Shown: one piece after another, positions 12,808-14,355 of the stretch
Layout: each line of letters opens with the position of its first letter
Position numbering within the stretch: the first letter of the stretch is position 1
NCBI GenBank assembly: GCA_001801665.1
Contig: MGYH01000010.1
Span: forward strand, 1 to 14,355
Source of the DNA: Gammaproteobacteria bacterium RIFCSPHIGHO2_12_FULL_45_12
GTDB lineage: Bacteria > Pseudomonadota > Gammaproteobacteria > DSM-16500
DNA length: 14,355 nt
Direction: 5' to 3'
Made by a program: the position numbers and the translations under genes
The notes under the pieces: model-generated
What the model saw: only the letters and a program-made list of their open reading frames with translations
Told to the model about the DNA's origin: nothing
Databases searched by the model: none

Positions 12808-12847
12808 AGGGTGGATTAGACGCGCTTTTTGCGTCGTAATCCACCAA
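12803..12847. repeat. 45-bp palindromic interspersed repeat, copy 2 (inverted)
   Basis: Arms GGTGGATTA (12810-12818) plus GACGC and GCGTC plus TAATCCACC (12837-12845) form a 14-bp stem with one bulged G and a T-rich loop. It equals the copy at 21-65 in reverse orientation with one mismatch. It lies about 20 bases past the stop of the cysteine-rich gene and could cap that transcript. Confidence 0.85.
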
Positions 12848-12866
12848 CTTGTGGGCATTATATTCA

Positions 12867-13499
12867 TTAAAACCGCTTGTAAATCGGTTCAAGCTCCTGC
12901 TGATTTTCGATATCCCCTGAAAGAGCAAACATGGAATGGCTAAATTTCTCAAAAGCGGCTTTAAAAAACTGGCTCACCGGCTGACGAGCCGCTTTAAATC
13001 CAAAGTATCCCGCGCAGGCAACGCCACCAACGCCCAGGACGGAGACGATCATTATTAAGCCAACGCTGTAATCTAAACCGGCGTCTGGATGCGTGTTTTC
13101 ACACAGATAACCGAAGCATCGATAGATATCAAGCATCAACGTATCATTGGTTAGCGTGGACTCCATGCTGGCAATGGCCTCAGTTTGGTTGCCAGCGCAT
13201 AACGTTCGGATGGATTCAATTGGAAAGCTTCCACTGCAAGTGACCGGCGTAAAATGATACGAGCAATTGGGAGAAAACGAGGGGTTGCTTATGTTCGGCA
13301 GGTACTGATAAGCAACCTCACCGCCCACACCGTCAACAGCATAACAAACACGCATGATCTCGGAGGCAACCGGTGAAACAAACGATGCCAGAATCGCCCA
13401 CGGACCAAGCGACTCAACACGCTGCAAGACGTGCCTTCCAGCGGAGAATAACCTAGCAAAATAACGTGGGGGTACTGTGGGTTTTCGGGTATGGGTCAT
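12867..13499 (-). CDS. Two-membrane-segment protein with cysteine-rich loop
   Basis: A 210-residue protein of unknown family. The N-terminal 30 residues are basic. A first hydrophobic stretch lies at about 32-55 (GPWAILASFV...) and a clear membrane helix at about 144-169 (SVGLIMIVSVLGVGGVACAGYFGF). The intervening loop of about 90 residues holds Cys79, 88, 101, 128 and 133, with Cys52 at its border, suggesting disulfides in an oxidising compartment. The C-terminal tail is charged and ends EPIYKRF. By the positive-inside rule both ends would be cytoplasmic and the loop periplasmic, or lumenal if delivered to a host membrane. The ATG has GAGAG about 10 bases upstream. It starts 13 bases after the obgE stop, so cotranscription is likely. 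Its function is unknown, and effector status is speculation. Confidence 0.72.
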   Translation of the reverse strand: MTHTRKPTVPPRYFARLFSAGRHVLQRVESLGPWAILASFVSPVASEIMRVCYAVDGVGGEVAYQYLPNISNPSFSPNCSYHFTPVTCSGSFPIESIRTLCAGNQTEAIASMESTLTNDTLMLDIYRCFGYLCENTHPDAGLDYSVGLIMIVSVLGVGGVACAGYFGFKAARQPVSQFFKAAFEKFSHSMFALSGDIENQQELEPIYKRF

Positions 13500-13512
13500 C
13501 TATGCTACTCTC

Positions 13513-14355
13513 TCAGTCCTCCTCATGATCCAAATGGCCTTCGAGGTAATTCATTGCCTGTTGCGTTAACGTTTCCAGGCCATCATGGGCCAGTCCAGAA
13601 ATAATAAAGACCTTACCTTGCCAATTTAAACACCTGACAATCTCATCACAAACCGGTTTAACGTCATCAGGTGGCAAAGCATCTATCTTATTCAAGACGA
13701 GCCAACACGGCTTGTTTTCCAAATCTTCGCTATATTTAACTAATTCTTGTGTAATTTTTTGCACATTTTCAACCGGATCACTGCCGTCCATTGGCACAAT
13801 ATCCACCACATGGAACAAGAGGCGCGTTCTGGCAACATGTTTTAAAAACCGAATGCCAAGGCCAGCACCTTCTGCCGCGCCTTCAATTAAACCAGGCAAG
13901 TCAGCGACCACAAAACTCCTGAATCGTGAAACACTGACCACACCCAAATAGGGAAATAAAGTGGTAAATGGGTAATCAGCCACCTTGGGTCTTGCCGCAG
14001 AAATGGCGCTAATCAGCGTTGATTTCCCCGCGTTCGGCATACCGACCAAGCCAACATCCGCCAACACTTTTAACTCTAAGCGCAAATTTCGTTCTTCACC
14101 TTCCTGACCAGGAATGGTGCGTGTGGGCGATCGATTCACACTGCTTTTAAAGCGTGAGTTTCCAATCCCGTGACGGCCGCCTTTTGCCACGCAAATCATC
14201 TCACTCGCCGTCGCAAGATCAGCGATGATTTCATTGGTCTCCTCATTGTAAACGATGGTGCCAACAGGAACACGGAGATATAAATCTTCCCCATTTCGGC
14301 CCGTGCAATTCTGGCCCGATCCCTTCTTGCCGTCACTTGCTTTGTACGTTTGCAC
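13513..14355 (-). CDS. obgE: GTPase ObgE/CgtA, 5' end outside the window
   Basis: Obg GTPases act in late 50S assembly and couple growth to nucleotide state. The 280 residues seen start inside the glycine-rich Obg fold (YKASDGKKGSGQNCTGRNG, then VPVGTIV); roughly the first 60 residues lie beyond the window edge. The G domain is complete: G1 GMPNAGKST (105-113), switch I DYPFTT (127-132), G3 DLPGLIEGA (152-160), G4 NKID (222-225) and G5 ISG near 252. The protein ends soon after in an acidic tail (HLDHEED), as in many proteobacterial Obg proteins. rplU-rpmA usually lie upstream, which would be outside this window. The cysteine-rich gene follows at 13 bases. Confidence 0.97.
   Translation of the reverse strand: MQTYKASDGKKGSGQNCTGRNGEDLYLRVPVGTIVYNEETNEIIADLATASEMICVAKGGRHGIGNSRFKSSVNRSPTRTIPGQEGEERNLRLELKVLADVGLVGMPNAGKSTLISAISAARPKVADYPFTTLFPYLGVVSVSRFRSFVVADLPGLIEGAAEGAGLGIRFLKHVARTRLLFHVVDIVPMDGSDPVENVQKITQELVKYSEDLENKPCWLVLNKIDALPPDDVKPVCDEIVRCLNWQGKVFIISGLAHDGLETLTQQAMNYLEGHLDHEED

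Noticed and set aside
1..14355. tRNA or rRNA genes
   Set aside because: No cloverleaf-like segment with a GGTTCGAATCC-type arm or rRNA-like sequence was noticed by eye; a tRNAscan-SE run would decide.

Overview
The window reads as a chromosomal segment of a gammaproteobacterium, most probably a host-associated member of the Legionellales (Legionella/Coxiella/Aquicella-like). Three things suggest this. The housekeeping proteins (MurJ, S20, ObgE, ScpA, Sua5) are of gammaproteobacterial type. From memory, obgE-rpsT-murJ linkage also occurs in that order. The remaining genes look like type IV secretion effector candidates: long proteins without signal peptides, rich in coiled coil and disordered sequence, including a Wip-like PPP phosphatase. 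The genus cannot be fixed from the sequence alone.

Layout. Positions 1-173 hold a palindromic repeat and a transposon-end-like motif. Positions 174-7105 form an accessory block of four large genes. Three are on the minus strand: a coiled-coil protein (174-1514), an Ig-like/LPD7-like protein (1620-2456) and a PPP metallophosphoesterase (2692-4902). One is on the plus strand: a disordered, repeat-bearing protein (5294-7105). Each has its own strong -10 element. The divergent intergenic region between the last two carries a 158-bp MITE-like element with a 9-bp target duplication. The first, second and fourth proteins appear to share a small alpha-beta-alpha-beta module resembling LPD7.

Positions 7102-9755 are housekeeping: an alpha/beta hydrolase and the Sua5-type threonylcarbamoyl-AMP synthase form a minus-strand pair, divergent from scpA. 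scpB is not next to scpA. A small coiled-coil gene with its own extended -10 promoter (9902-10504) follows instead and converges on murJ.

Positions 10524-14355 hold murJ (minus), divergent rpsT (plus, UUG start), a 349-bp repeat-filled gap, a two-membrane-segment cysteine-rich protein (minus) and the 3' part of obgE (minus, cut by the window edge). The gap holds an interspersed repeat, a probable IS66-type transposase remnant, a perfect 47-bp tandem duplication starting with an IS903-like end, and a second, inverted copy of the palindrome at position 21.

Together the conserved genes serve tRNA modification, chromosome segregation, peptidoglycan export and ribosome assembly. Between them sit lineage-specific genes and mobile-element debris. 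The best candidates for something undescribed are the LPD7-like module shared by three neighbouring proteins, the Wip-like phosphatase with an altered metal-binding motif, and the IS903-type MITE beside its promoter.
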